From NCBI RefSeq assembly GCF_001514495.1, contig NZ_BCNM01000026.1, forward strand, positions 29,546 through 93,545: DNA of 64,000 nt, given 5' to 3'. This DNA is from Paenibacillus pabuli NBRC 13638. Its GTDB lineage: Bacteria > Bacillota > Bacilli > Paenibacillales > Paenibacillaceae. The position numbers and the translations under genes were made by a program. The notes under the pieces were generated by a model that was given only the letters and a program-made list of their open reading frames with translations, made no database searches and was not told where the DNA came from. Positions 24,928 through 34,124 of the stretch are shown here, one piece after another. How positions within the stretch are numbered: position 1 is the stretch's first letter; each line of letters begins with the position of its first letter.

Positions 24928-26045
24928 TTGAGTAATCATCAGCAAATCCAAGCCACAGATCTGTTTCAACCCTATACGATTCATCACTTAACGCTGCAAT
25001 CCCGCATCGTCATGCCTGCCATGGGCCGTGCCTTTTCCCCCAATGGCGTGCCTGGACCGGATGTAGCCGCTTATTATCGCCGTCGTGCCGAGAATGGTGT
25101 GGGCCTTATTGTGACCGAAGGTACGGTTATTAACCATCCGGCTGCTACAAGCGAACCGAGAGTGCCTTTGTTCTACGGCGAAGAAGCATTAGACGGTTGG
25201 GCAGAAGTCGTCAGACAAGTCCATGAAGCCGGTGGTAAAATATTTCCTCAGCTCTGGCATATGGGCATGGCTCGTCCAGCAGGATCACAACCTTATCCCG
25301 AAGCACCCTCCATGGGCCATCAGGCATTGATCTGGAAGGTAATCTGACAGGCAAACCGATGAGTGAAGAAGAAATCACCCTCATTATTCAAGCCTTTGTC
25401 GATGCAGCGATTCAAGCCAAACAGCTTGGATTTAACGGCATCGAAATTCAAGGAGCACACGGTTACCTGGTCGACCAATTTTTCTGGGACAAAACGAATA
25501 CACGGACAGACCGCTACGGTGGTGATCTGATCAAACGTACACAATTCGCCACGGAACTTATACAGGCCATCCGAACTGCCGTGGGTCCCGATTACCCGAT
25601 TGCCATTCGTTTGTCGCAATGGAAAATGAGCGATTATTACGTCAAACCGTTAGATACACCGGAAAAGCTGGAGCAGTTTCTACATGTGTTGGTACAGGCC
25701 GGCATCGATATATTTCACTGCTCGACACGTCGGTTCTGGGAGCCGGAATATGAAGGGTCGGAACTTGGATTTGCGGGCTGGGTGAAAAAACTGACAGGCA
25801 AACCAACGATCGCCGTGGGCTCTGTCGGTTTGGATGATGAATTCACCAGTCTCTATACGGAAGGTAAAGGTGCAGGGCACAAGGATCTGGATGATCTTCT
25901 CCATCGGTTGGACCAGCAGGAATTTGATCTGGTTGCCGTTGGGCGTGCACTTCTCGCTGATCCGGCGTGGGCTGTGAAAATCCGAGATGGCCGTGTGAAT
26001 GAAATTCAGGCGTTTTCGCCTGAATCGCTCGCTACGCTGTTATAA
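24928..26045 (+). pseudogene. old yellow enzyme (NADH:flavin oxidoreductase), frameshifted
   Basis: An FMN-dependent ene-reductase TIM barrel in two frames. The first part runs from a TTG at 24928 (AGGAGG 9 bases upstream) through LFQPYTIHHLTLQSRIVMPAM and IFPQLWHMGMA to about 25316. The second part carries on with MSEEEITLIIQAF, GFNGIEIQGAHGYLVDQFF (barrel His-Asn region) and VAVGRALLADPAW. The expected link APSMGPSGIDLEG appears if one C is added to GGGCC at 25313-25317. Otherwise the first frame stops at 25347. Total restored length is about 373 residues. Apart from this base the gene is intact, so the lesion is recent or a sequencing error. Confidence 0.82.
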
Positions 26046-26208
26046 TGAGCTATAATTGAACCAAAGTACTCGTCATCCCTGAACTGAGGGGCAGCGGGTA
26101 TTTTGGTTATTTAGATGTTGAACAAGAAAGACGAGCAATATCGTCCAAGAATGAACCCTTCTTTTCATATTATACTGACATTAACTTACTAGAAAGAAGG
26201 TGCAGCAG

Positions 26209-27060
26209 GTGACTCGCGAAGTGCGAACCGTGGTCTTCGATACCAATCTACAGCTTGAAGCCTATCAATTCGAAGGCATTATGCAGAAATTCCCCAATCA
26301 TTTTCATGACTATTACGTCATTGGATTTATTGAGCAAGGCAAGCGGCATCTCGTATGTAATAACGAAGAATATATCCTGAACACTGGAGACATGATTATC
26401 TTTAATCCGCATGATCCCCATGCCTGCGAGCAGGTGGACGGAAGAACCCTCGATTATCGCTGCATCAACATTCAGCCCGAGGTCATGCGCCAATATGTAC
26501 AGGAAATCACCGGACGAGATTACTTGCCCCGGTTTACTTCTCCAGTACTTCCCCAAAGTGAACATGTTGCTTCCTTGCATGAACTGCACCAGATGATCTT
26601 GGAGGAGCAATCCGATTTCCACAAAGAAGAATTGTTGCTCTTCCTGCTGGAACAGCTGCTAAGAGAATATGCGGATGCTGAACCGCCTATTTCTGCTCAG
26701 GACGTCACGATTGAGATCAGACGCATATGCGAGTACATAGAGTCTCATTATATGGAGAGCATTACGCTAAACCAATTGGCCGAGTGGACAGGCATGAGCA
26801 AATATCATCTACTGCGTGTATTCACCCGCCAAAAAGGAATATCCCCGTATCGCTACCTGGAAACGATTCGCATCAACCAGGCCAAAAAGCTGTTGGAGCA
26901 AGGGGAACTCCCGATCGAGGTGGCTGCGCAGACTGGTTTCAGTGACCAGAGTCACTTTACGAACTTTTTCAAAAAACTGATCGGCTTGACGCCAAAACAG
27001 TACCGACGCATCTTCAACCATGAAGCGGATTCAAAGCGTGCAGCGGATCACATGTCATGA
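26209..27060 (+). CDS. AraC family regulator with cupin domain
   Basis: About 283 residues. The N-terminal AraC-type cupin ligand domain includes FPNHFHDYYVIGFIEQGKRHL and GDMIIFNPHDPHAC. A C-terminal double HTH follows (ITLNQLAEWTGMSKYHLLRVFTRQKGISPYRYLETIRINQAKKLL and PIEVAAQTGFSDQSHFTNFFKKLIGLTPKQYR). GTG at 26209 has AAGAAGG 8 bases upstream and is favoured over the GTG at 26200 that overlaps it. It overlaps the start of the DMT exporter gene (ATGA), so it probably activates an operon that contains itself and the exporter. It resembles regulators of amino acid exporters. Confidence 0.9.
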   Translation: MTREVRTVVFDTNLQLEAYQFEGIMQKFPNHFHDYYVIGFIEQGKRHLVCNNEEYILNTGDMIIFNPHDPHACEQVDGRTLDYRCINIQPEVMRQYVQEITGRDYLPRFTSPVLPQSEHVASLHELHQMILEEQSDFHKEELLLFLLEQLLREYADAEPPISAQDVTIEIRRICEYIESHYMESITLNQLAEWTGMSKYHLLRVFTRQKGISPYRYLETIRINQAKKLLEQGELPIEVAAQTGFSDQSHFTNFFKKLIGLTPKQYRRIFNHEADSKRAADHMS

Positions 27061-27980
27061 CAAGTCAGAACAAAGTATCCACTGGGCATCTGCTGGCCTT
27101 ACTTACGATTATGATCTGGGGAACGACGTTTATTTCCACCAAGGTACTGCTCATTGACTTCACCCCGGTGGAAATTCTCTTTTTCCGCTTCCTGATTGGC
27201 TATGTGGTGCTCTTCCTGATCTATCCGCGTTCATTGCGGGTTACTTCGTTCAGAGAAGAATTGCTGTTTATTGCAGCAGGGTTGTGTGGTGTGACATTAT
27301 ATTTTCTCATTGAAAATATTGCACTGGTATACACACTCGCTTCCAATGCAGGCGTCATCGTCTCGATTGCCCCCTTCTTCACTGCCGTACTTGCGCATTT
27401 CTTTCTGGATGGAGAGAGGTTACACAAGAGGTTTATCGTTGGCTTCGGCATTGCCTTGACAGGTATCATTCTGATCGGACTGAACGGCAGTTTCATTCTG
27501 CAACTGGATCCGCTGGGAGATCTGCTCGCATGTATAGCCCCTGCCGTATGGGCCATTTATTCGGTACTCATGCGCAAAATAGGCGAGCTTCCCTATCACA
27601 CCATTGGAGCTACACGTAAAGTGTTTTTCTATGGGCTGATGTTCATGCTGCCGGCCTTGTTCCTGTTCGAATTCCACTTCGATCTCGGGCGCTTCGCCAA
27701 CATGGCCAACCTCTCGAACGTTCTGTTCCTTGGACTGGGTGCCTCTGCCTTATGTTTTGTGACCTGGAACCGGGCAGTGAGTCTCTTGGGAGCCGTCAAA
27801 ACAAGTGTCTACATTTATCTGGTGCCTGTCATTACCGTCATCGCTTCTGCCCTGATTCTATATGAACGGATTACCTGGATCACGCTGCTGGGAGCTGGGT
27901 TAACGTTGGTTGGATCGTTTATTTCAGAACGGAAAGTGCGAAGCAAAGCCTCTACCAGCATGCTACCAGAGCTGCAGTAG
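27057..27980 (+). CDS. EamA/DMT family transporter
   Basis: A 307-residue membrane protein with ten helices formed by two EamA repeats (about 10-140 and 155-295). The repeat motifs WGTTFISTKVLL and ENIALVYTLASNAGVIVSIAP are typical of the drug/metabolite exporter group such as YdcZ/RhaT-like amino acid exporters. It overlaps the AraC-type regulator gene by 4 bases. It likely exports an amino acid or metabolite sensed by that regulator. A terminator lies about 95 bases downstream. Confidence 0.9.
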   Translation: MTSQNKVSTGHLLALLTIMIWGTTFISTKVLLIDFTPVEILFFRFLIGYVVLFLIYPRSLRVTSFREELLFIAAGLCGVTLYFLIENIALVYTLASNAGVIVSIAPFFTAVLAHFFLDGERLHKRFIVGFGIALTGIILIGLNGSFILQLDPLGDLLACIAPAVWAIYSVLMRKIGELPYHTIGATRKVFFYGLMFMLPALFLFEFHFDLGRFANMANLSNVLFLGLGASALCFVTWNRAVSLLGAVKTSVYIYLVPVITVIASALILYERITWITLLGAGLTLVGSFISERKVRSKASTSMLPELQ

Positions 27981-28073
27981 GCTTCAGTAGGGTATGGTTG
28001 GTTCACGTCCGGAACTACAGCATCGTAATGATTGTGCATATTAAGTTGGATAAAGCTCATTAAGTCTTACAGT

Positions 28074-28111
28074 CAAAAGAGGCATTAATCCAAACGGATT
28101 AGTGCCTCTCT
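28074..28111. terminator. bidirectional terminator between the DMT and rluF genes
   Basis: AGAGGCATTAATCC and GGATTAGTGCCTCT pair around a 4-base loop, with A/T-rich flanks on both sides. Confidence 0.85.
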
Positions 28112-28155
28112 TCCTTCTTCATTTTGCGGGTACATCGATTGGATTCGAATTATTC

Positions 28156-28848
28156 CTAGTTCAACATGGACAGAAGGTTCTCCAGCTCCTGCTTCTCCAG
28201 ATGTCTCCACTCCCCACGTTCCAGCTGATCCAGTGTAATATTCATAATGCGAATACGCTCCAGCTTTAACACTCTGTACCCCAGGGCTTTGCACATTCTG
28301 CGGATTTGCAGATTTAACCCCTGAGTCAGGATAATACGGAATACCTCTTCACTTTGCTTGTAGACCTCACATGGCTTGGTTACCACGTTCAGAATTTCAA
28401 CGCCTTGGGACATGGCCTGCAAGAATTCGTCCGTCACAGGTTTGTCCACGGTGACCACATATTCCTTCTCATGGTTATGCTCCGAACGCATCATCTTGTT
28501 CACAATATCTCCATCGTTGGTAAGCAAAATCAAACCCTCGGATGCTTTATCCAACCTGCCGATCGCAAAAATACGTGAGGGATAATTCACATACTGAATG
28601 ATGTTGCCCTTCACCTGTTCCGCTGCCGTACAGACGATACCCATCGGTTTATTCAGAGCAAGGTATACAGGCTCGCTATCATTAAAAGGAATTTCCTCGC
28701 CATCAATGAGCACGATATCCTCTGGTTCTACATCCGCTCCTTTCTCACAGACTTGGCCATTAATCGTGATGCGACCGGCTGCAATTAAACGGTTCGTTTC
28801 CCGGCGCGAACAAAATCCCGTCTCACTTATGTATTTGTTAATACGCAT
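28156..28848 (-). CDS. rluF: 23S rRNA pseudouridine synthase, RluF type
   Basis: A RsuA/RluB-family enzyme that isomerises a uridine in 23S rRNA. An N-terminal S4 domain (MRINKYISETGFCSRRETNRLIAAGRITING) is followed by the catalytic core with Asp in GRLDKASEGLILLTNDGD and the late motif GLNLQIRRMCKALGYRVLKLERIRI. QGLNLQIRRMC is the RluF-like form. It is about 230 residues. The ATG at 28848 has GTGGTGG 3-7 bases upstream. An in-frame extension of 12 codons lacks the S4 pattern and is less likely. It is a single gene with a terminator. Confidence 0.92.
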   Translation of the reverse strand: MRINKYISETGFCSRRETNRLIAAGRITINGQVCEKGADVEPEDIVLIDGEEIPFNDSEPVYLALNKPMGIVCTAAEQVKGNIIQYVNYPSRIFAIGRLDKASEGLILLTNDGDIVNKMMRSEHNHEKEYVVTVDKPVTDEFLQAMSQGVEILNVVTKPCEVYKQSEEVFRIILTQGLNLQIRRMCKALGYRVLKLERIRIMNITLDQLERGEWRHLEKQELENLLSMLN

Positions 28849-28972
28849 GTTCCACCACTTCTCATCTACTGATTTCCAATCCATATCATCTCATTTATAA
28901 TGGAACGAAGCAACGAGCCGTTATACCAAAGGTACATAGGAAAGCCAATACGCACTCTGGAAGGAGCTATCC

Positions 28973-29851
28973 ATGGACAAAAAAAGCATGAGAGTCCTGA
29001 AAAAGTTATATCAGCATGCGAATGGTACTTATGATAGGGAACGCGAAGTTATGCTCTATCAAACAGATACACTTACTCCTGCTGAACAGGATGTATTGAT
29101 CACAAACGGCTGGGTCGCTAATGATCTGAAATTGATCCGTCATGATGATATTATTCAACAACTCATTGCTCTACAGCAGCATTCGAGTCTTTCCTGGTCC
29201 ACGGTTACCCAAGCATTTATTGCAGGTGTCGGGGGCAGTTATCCACGAGGCATCTCTACGCTCGCAAGCTACCATCTGATGATTCATTTACAGCCGCATG
29301 CTTACGAAGAGGCGGAACGCTTCCTGGCTTGCAACGTTTGCGGTTTCAGTCATAGCGATGAGTGCTGGAAGAATCTATCCAACATTCGATATGCTCTCCA
29401 CCAGGGTTATGATTATAGTGGGACAAGCGTAGGTACCTACGCCGATCTAACGGAGTTAATCGGGCTATTTGAACAGGGACACGTGACTCCAACGATAGAG
29501 GATATCACCACATTCAATCAACTGCTTCGCATGCTGGATCAGGCTGGGGACGAAGAGTCTCCAGGGAAATTTGAGAAACGGCTAACAGCGGAAAAATTGG
29601 TTAAAGGTCACGCCGGAATTCGCCGCAGTATCCTTCAGGCGCTGTCCCGGGTAGGTGTACTGCCCAATCAGGTTCTCTCATTAAGTCCTGATCATTGGAC
29701 AAACAACGAGGAGATTCTAAATGGTGAGTTATTGCTTAACAATACCAAAGGTCGTTCCGATATGGAGATGCCTTGGGCGGGCTGGCAAGGTAAACTTGGC
29801 GTCAATTGGGACATCGCACGCAAGCTGTTTGGGGACGCGATTCAAATTTAA
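28973..29851 (+). CDS. hypothetical 292-residue protein with Cys/His cluster
   Basis: I do not recognise the family. It is soluble, with no signal peptide or membrane segments. An internal cluster LACNVCGFSHSDECW (about residues 120-134) could bind a metal. The second half contains helices around KFEKRLTAEKLVKGHAGIRRSILQALSRVGVLP and a C-terminal MPWAGWQGKLGVNWDIARKLFGD. AAGGAG precedes the ATG at 8-9 bases and a strong terminator follows, so it is an expressed single gene. It is divergent from rluF. Confidence 0.75.
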   Translation: MDKKSMRVLKKLYQHANGTYDREREVMLYQTDTLTPAEQDVLITNGWVANDLKLIRHDDIIQQLIALQQHSSLSWSTVTQAFIAGVGGSYPRGISTLASYHLMIHLQPHAYEEAERFLACNVCGFSHSDECWKNLSNIRYALHQGYDYSGTSVGTYADLTELIGLFEQGHVTPTIEDITTFNQLLRMLDQAGDEESPGKFEKRLTAEKLVKGHAGIRRSILQALSRVGVLPNQVLSLSPDHWTNNEEILNGELLLNNTKGRSDMEMPWAGWQGKLGVNWDIARKLFGDAIQI

Positions 29852-29892
29852 GATTAAATATGTATTTTCACGAAGTGGTCCTGATTAAGTCA

Positions 29893-29931
29893 AAATGTTT
29901 CCCGTCTAAACAGACAGGAAACATTTTTTTT
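29893..29931 (+). terminator. terminator after the 292-residue hypothetical gene
   Basis: AAATGTTTCCCGTCT pairs with AGACAGGAAACATTT, followed by eight T. Confidence 0.88.
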
Positions 29932-30217
29932 GTTTTATACATCTATTTACCTGTTTAATCACAGGCGATAAGAATGCTGCTTAAACCTTTTGATTTTTCC
30001 AAGCCGGTGTTGCCTGATGTTGAATGATTCATCTATCGTTTCGACACGAAATCGATTTAGGAAAAATAGGAAACCGAAAATTAATTCGTTTCGTCAAAAC
30101 TTAACAATATTTTACAATAAAAAGCATGTACAATTGCATAATTATGGTATAAGTTATATACGAAAGAAACATTTTTTACATAATATAAAATTTATATCCA
30201 TCTTGGGAGGCTAACTG
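29932..30217. other. AT-rich leader of the putative azasugar cluster
   Basis: No gene seen. The last 150 bases are very AT-rich and end with the ribosome site GGGAGG before the MFS start, so this stretch should hold the cluster promoter. I could not settle on one -35/-10 pair. Confidence 0.45.
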
Positions 30218-31426
30218 ATGAGAAGAATTTTCGCTTTAAGCTGCGGTTTTTATCTATTAATCGGCATAACCAGCGTGGTCATGGGGGCGCTTTTACCCGT
30301 TCTGCTGACACACTATGAGCGCGGTTACAGTGATGGCGGGTTTTTGCTATTTTTGCAATTCCTCGGTTTTCTTGTCGGGGTGCTTGTCGCTCCTTCCATG
30401 ACTGCCCGTATTGGCAGAAAATCCATGCTGTTGATTGCTTTAATCTGCATTGTTGCTGCCTATGCCGTTCTTGGATTATTGCCATCCTGGACCGTGGTTC
30501 TTCTACTAACCATCCTCATAGGCTTCGGGTCAGGCATCATTGAACCCTCCGTAGGTGCGTTTACGATAGAATTCACCGAGAATCAAAAAGCGGTTGCGAT
30601 GTCCAAGCTTGATGTGTTCTTCGCCCTGGGCGCACTCCTCATTCCGGCAGTTGCTGCCTTATTCATCTGGCTGAACCAGTGGCATCTCACATTTTATACC
30701 GTATCCCTTATATCGATTGTGCTTATGTTACTGTGGGTCACCATGCCCGAGTCCGCAGCAACTTATCTGAAGCAAGCTGGTGCAAATACTGCTGCACATC
30801 CAACTGGCCGAGCCCAATATTCCAAAAAACATCTCGGATTACTAACTATTTTTGTTATCTTTTTCTTCATCTATATGGGACTGGAACTTGGCCTGATGAA
30901 CTTCTTGCCTTCCATCCTCGTTGAACGCTTGCAGCTTCAGGAATCCGTCGCCTCTCTCAGTGTATCCATCTTATGGATCGCAATGATCATCGGTCGTCTT
31001 TTCTCCGGAAAAATTGCAGAAGCCGTCAACTATATGCCTTTCCTGATCTGGAGTACGGTGGGTACACTTCTCTTCGCTGTTGCCATGGTGTTCGTGACAG
31101 GCCAATGGGCAACGTACCTGCTGATCTTTGGAACCGGACTATTCATGTCAGGTCTGTTCTGTATTGCTCTGGTCTATGCAAATATTCTGATTCCCGGCAT
31201 GACTGAACGAACAACCAGTATTCTGATTGCATCCGGTGGTATTGGCGGTGCCGTCCTGCAGTATGTAACCGGCTGGAGCATGAGCAATTGGCCTGTTGTC
31301 AATACGATCTGGATCTTGGCCGCATTTTGCCTGATTCTACTCTTCACGCTTATACTCTCTCATCTCTGGAATGTAAGGAACAGTAGCTTAAACAGAACTC
31401 TCGCACACCAAGGTAAGGAGATTTAA
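30218..31426 (+). CDS. MFS transporter, first gene of the putative azasugar cluster
   Basis: A 402-residue, 12-helix major facilitator. The loop 2-3 signature is SMTARIGRKSMLL (about 60-72). The overall pattern (GFGSGIIEPSVGAF in helix 4, LELGLMNFLPSIL in helix 7) is like FucP/YfkF-type sugar permeases. TTGGGAGG stands 8 bases before the ATG. It leads a same-strand set with an aminotransferase, a dehydrogenase and a phosphatase. A product exporter or a sugar-analogue transporter fits best; direction of transport cannot be read. Confidence 0.87.
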   Translation: MRRIFALSCGFYLLIGITSVVMGALLPVLLTHYERGYSDGGFLLFLQFLGFLVGVLVAPSMTARIGRKSMLLIALICIVAAYAVLGLLPSWTVVLLLTILIGFGSGIIEPSVGAFTIEFTENQKAVAMSKLDVFFALGALLIPAVAALFIWLNQWHLTFYTVSLISIVLMLLWVTMPESAATYLKQAGANTAAHPTGRAQYSKKHLGLLTIFVIFFFIYMGLELGLMNFLPSILVERLQLQESVASLSVSILWIAMIIGRLFSGKIAEAVNYMPFLIWSTVGTLLFAVAMVFVTGQWATYLLIFGTGLFMSGLFCIALVYANILIPGMTERTTSILIASGGIGGAVLQYVTGWSMSNWPVVNTIWILAAFCLILLFTLILSHLWNVRNSSLNRTLAHQGKEI

Positions 31427-31515
31427 ACGCGCTGCTTTTGAGAGGGGTGATGCCTGCGTAATCCGGATTGATGAGCTTTGTTAAGGCTAGTACATTACAT
31501 TATGGAGGGAATCGT

Positions 31516-32754
31516 ATGCAAACTTTAACCAAAAACCGTTTCAGAACCGGAAAAGGGATTAAGTTGATTGACGATTCAGGCGTTGAATATCTGGATGGCG
31601 TATCCGGAACGTTCAATCTGTCACTGGGCTACAATCACCCACATGTCGTAAGCAAAATTCAGGAACAAGTCGGCAATCTGACGCATATGTCTTCCTCCTT
31701 CACTGAACCTTATGTGGATGAAGTACTCGATCATCTGATTGAATACGCACCAAACGATATTAACGCCGGATGGATGCGGGATATCACAGGTTCAACGGCA
31801 AACGAATGTGCGACTAAAATTGCTCAGAAATATACCCAGTCCACAGACATTATTAGCCTGTACCTTTCCCATCATGGTCAGACCCAGTTTGCGACCGGTA
31901 TTTCGGGAAATGCCTTCCGGCGGAAACGGTTCCCCAATTCGGCCGTTGCCAACTCTGTTCATGTACCTGCACCATACTGTTATCGGTGCCCATTCAAATC
32001 TTCAAGCGGAGACTGCGGATATCAATGTGTTGAAGCAATCTCTGATGCTATAGAATATGCAAGCTCCGGCTCAGTCGCCTGCATGATCATTGAACCGATC
32101 CTCGGCAATGGCGGCAATATCATTCCTCCTGCTGGATATTTTAAACGCCTGCGTAAACTGTGTGATGAATACAACATTATACTGATTGCCGACGAAGTCC
32201 AGACGGGTATTGGTCGTACCGGGTACATGTTCGCCAGCGAACTGTTTGATATTCAGCCTGACATGATTACCCTTGCCAAAGGTCTCGGCGGAATCGGCGT
32301 GCCTGTTGCTGCGGTATTGATGCAATCCCGGCTGAACGTGCTGGAAAAGCATGAACATTCCTTCACTTCTGGAAGCAATCTGATCTCTGTTACGGCTGCC
32401 AAATCAACCTTGGAGGTTGTATCCGAACCGGGATTTCTGGATGACGTAAAACGTAAAGGCGAAATTCTCGGCGGGTTGCTGAACGATCTCGCGGTGAAGT
32501 ACCCAAGTATTGGCGAAGCTCGCGGAGTCGGGCTGATGTGGGGATTGGAAATGGTTGGTGACAACAATGAACCGGATACAGATAAAACCAATGCCATTAT
32601 TGACCGTGCCTTTACGGATGAGCACCTGATTTTAAGAGGTTCACGTTATGGCTTCGGCAATGTGGTCAAAGTCAGACCTTCCCTCACCACAACCGAAGAC
32701 GAACTGGTTGAGATTGTGGAGCGGTTGGATTCAGTGCTTGCCAGCGTTCACTAA
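31516..32754 (+). CDS. class III aminotransferase (GabT1-like)
   Basis: A PLP enzyme of about 412 residues. The PLP lysine is Lys255 in ITLAKGLGG, and the cofactor-ring aspartate is Asp226 in IADEVQTGIGRTG. A four-cysteine patch (Cys155, Cys158, Cys167, Cys171, in PYCYRCPF...DCGYQC) is notable. The ATG at 31516 has GGAGGG 6 bases upstream; an open extension to 31468 lacks one. In known azasugar clusters of Bacillus (gabT1-yktC1-gutB1) a related class III transaminase aminates fructose 6-phosphate to start the route. The same gene company here (dehydrogenase, phosphatase) supports that role, though a general omega-amino acid transaminase is possible. Confidence 0.88.
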   Translation: MQTLTKNRFRTGKGIKLIDDSGVEYLDGVSGTFNLSLGYNHPHVVSKIQEQVGNLTHMSSSFTEPYVDEVLDHLIEYAPNDINAGWMRDITGSTANECATKIAQKYTQSTDIISLYLSHHGQTQFATGISGNAFRRKRFPNSAVANSVHVPAPYCYRCPFKSSSGDCGYQCVEAISDAIEYASSGSVACMIIEPILGNGGNIIPPAGYFKRLRKLCDEYNIILIADEVQTGIGRTGYMFASELFDIQPDMITLAKGLGGIGVPVAAVLMQSRLNVLEKHEHSFTSGSNLISVTAAKSTLEVVSEPGFLDDVKRKGEILGGLLNDLAVKYPSIGEARGVGLMWGLEMVGDNNEPDTDKTNAIIDRAFTDEHLILRGSRYGFGNVVKVRPSLTTTEDELVEIVERLDSVLASVH

Positions 32755-32759
32755 AACAT

Positions 32760-32960
32760 TTCATGCAACTGTTCGAAGTGGTCGTTCCGGTTACGAATCG
32801 TTCTTATGATCGCTGTTATCCACGGATTTTCTTGAATTCCCTTTCCCGAGGGGAAAATCCGTTGATAGGGTATGCTTCCGAAGCAGCTTTCTTTCAGAAA
32901 GCTTTGAGGCGAATGCTTGCTTCTCCATGTTTGTTCTGTTCTCTTCGTTATCGTGTAATC
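32760..32960 (+). other. structured spacer between aminotransferase and dehydrogenase genes
   Basis: No gene in this 246-base gap. Two hairpins are evident: CGGATTTTC (32823-32831) with GAAAATCCG (32851-32859), and AGCTTTC-tttca-GAAAGCT near 32885-32903. Neither is followed by a long T-run. Together they could be an attenuator, a processing site, or a small RNA that tunes the last two enzymes. Confidence 0.4.
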
Positions 32961-33000
32961 TGAAATACAATTTTTATTATTATTATAGGGAGGTTATATC

Positions 33001-34050
33001 ATGCTTGCATTGGTATACAAATCGGCTTGGGATGTATCATTAGAGGAGCGGCCTGTCCCGGAGATCACCAGGGATAATCAGGTGCTGGTTCGGATTCGGG
33101 CAACAGGTGTATGCGGTACCGATCTCGGTATCGTCAGTGGTAAATACCATGCGGTTCCTTCCGTCATTCTCGGGCATGAGTCTGCCGGGGAAGTCATTGC
33201 AGTGGGCTCTGCTGTAACTACGCTCCAACCGGGTGACCGGGTTGTCATCGATCCAACCTACTACTGCGGACAATGTGACATGTGCAGAACAGGCAGACAA
33301 AATCACTGCACACACAAATCGGTTACGGAGACAGGTGTGAGTGCTGACGGTACATTTACGGATTATTATGTAACCGAGGATCGCTTTTTGTATAAATTGA
33401 AGGACCATGTGAGCTATGAGGAAGCGACCCTAACGGAACCGCTGAGCTGCATGCTTACGGGTATTAATCAGATCCAACTGCTGCCGAATTTCAGAACTAT
33501 TATTCTCGGCGCGGGCCCGATCGGCATTCTGTACAGCTATGCCCTCGCTTCCAAAGGTGTCACTGGCTGTCTCGTCGACATCTCCGAAGAACGTCTGGCT
33601 ATTGCAGGTTCAATTGCACCGGATCGCTGGGAAGTTCATTCATCCTTTGAAAATGCGATAGAATCGCTGGCACCCACAACCAATCAGGTTGATATGATTG
33701 TGGATACGACAGGCGTGGTGGGCACACAAGTGCTTTCGCAGCTCGCCAGCGGCGGTTATCTCATGCTGGTTGGTCTGAGAGATGGAAACACATCGTTTAA
33801 TCCAAAAGAAGTTGTGGACCGCAGTCTGAAAATTATTGGCTCCATCGACTCCCTTGGCACATTCGCAACAGCACATTACATGATTGAGCAGCAGATTATC
33901 CCGGCGAAAAAAATTATCACCCACTCTTTCCCGTTGGAGGATTACGAAGAGGCATTCCGCACACTCGGCTGCGATATTCAGGGGCGCACACTTCAAGCTT
34001 CATCACATGCCATCAAAGTGGTGCTGCAATCCAGCGGCTCCAGTATCTAA
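33001..34050 (+). CDS. zinc-dependent medium-chain dehydrogenase (GutB1-like)
   Basis: A 349-residue MDR-family polyol/aminopolyol dehydrogenase. Catalytic zinc ligands are Cys38 (GVCGTD), His59 and Glu60 (GHESAGEV). Structural zinc cysteines are 89, 92, 95 and 103 (CGQCDMC...C). The Rossmann loop is ILGAGPIGILY (around 168-178). It resembles sorbitol and 2-deoxy-scyllo-inosamine dehydrogenases. In azasugar pathways GutB1 oxidises 2-amino-2-deoxymannitol so that the ring closes. GGGAGG lies 7 bases before the ATG. It is followed 74 bases later by the phosphatase gene. Confidence 0.9.
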   Translation: MLALVYKSAWDVSLEERPVPEITRDNQVLVRIRATGVCGTDLGIVSGKYHAVPSVILGHESAGEVIAVGSAVTTLQPGDRVVIDPTYYCGQCDMCRTGRQNHCTHKSVTETGVSADGTFTDYYVTEDRFLYKLKDHVSYEEATLTEPLSCMLTGINQIQLLPNFRTIILGAGPIGILYSYALASKGVTGCLVDISEERLAIAGSIAPDRWEVHSSFENAIESLAPTTNQVDMIVDTTGVVGTQVLSQLASGGYLMLVGLRDGNTSFNPKEVVDRSLKIIGSIDSLGTFATAHYMIEQQIIPAKKIITHSFPLEDYEEAFRTLGCDIQGRTLQASSHAIKVVLQSSGSSI

Positions 34051-34124
34051 AGTAGTAGCAAGTTAATCATGATTGAGATAAATTAGAGATCATAGCTTAC
34101 AGAATCCTGGAGGAGGAATACAAC

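Noticed and set aside
24622..24987. 121-codon frame across the TetR/OYE spacer
   Set aside because: It overlaps the start of both genes, has no family resemblance, and the TetR continuation in another frame explains the region better.
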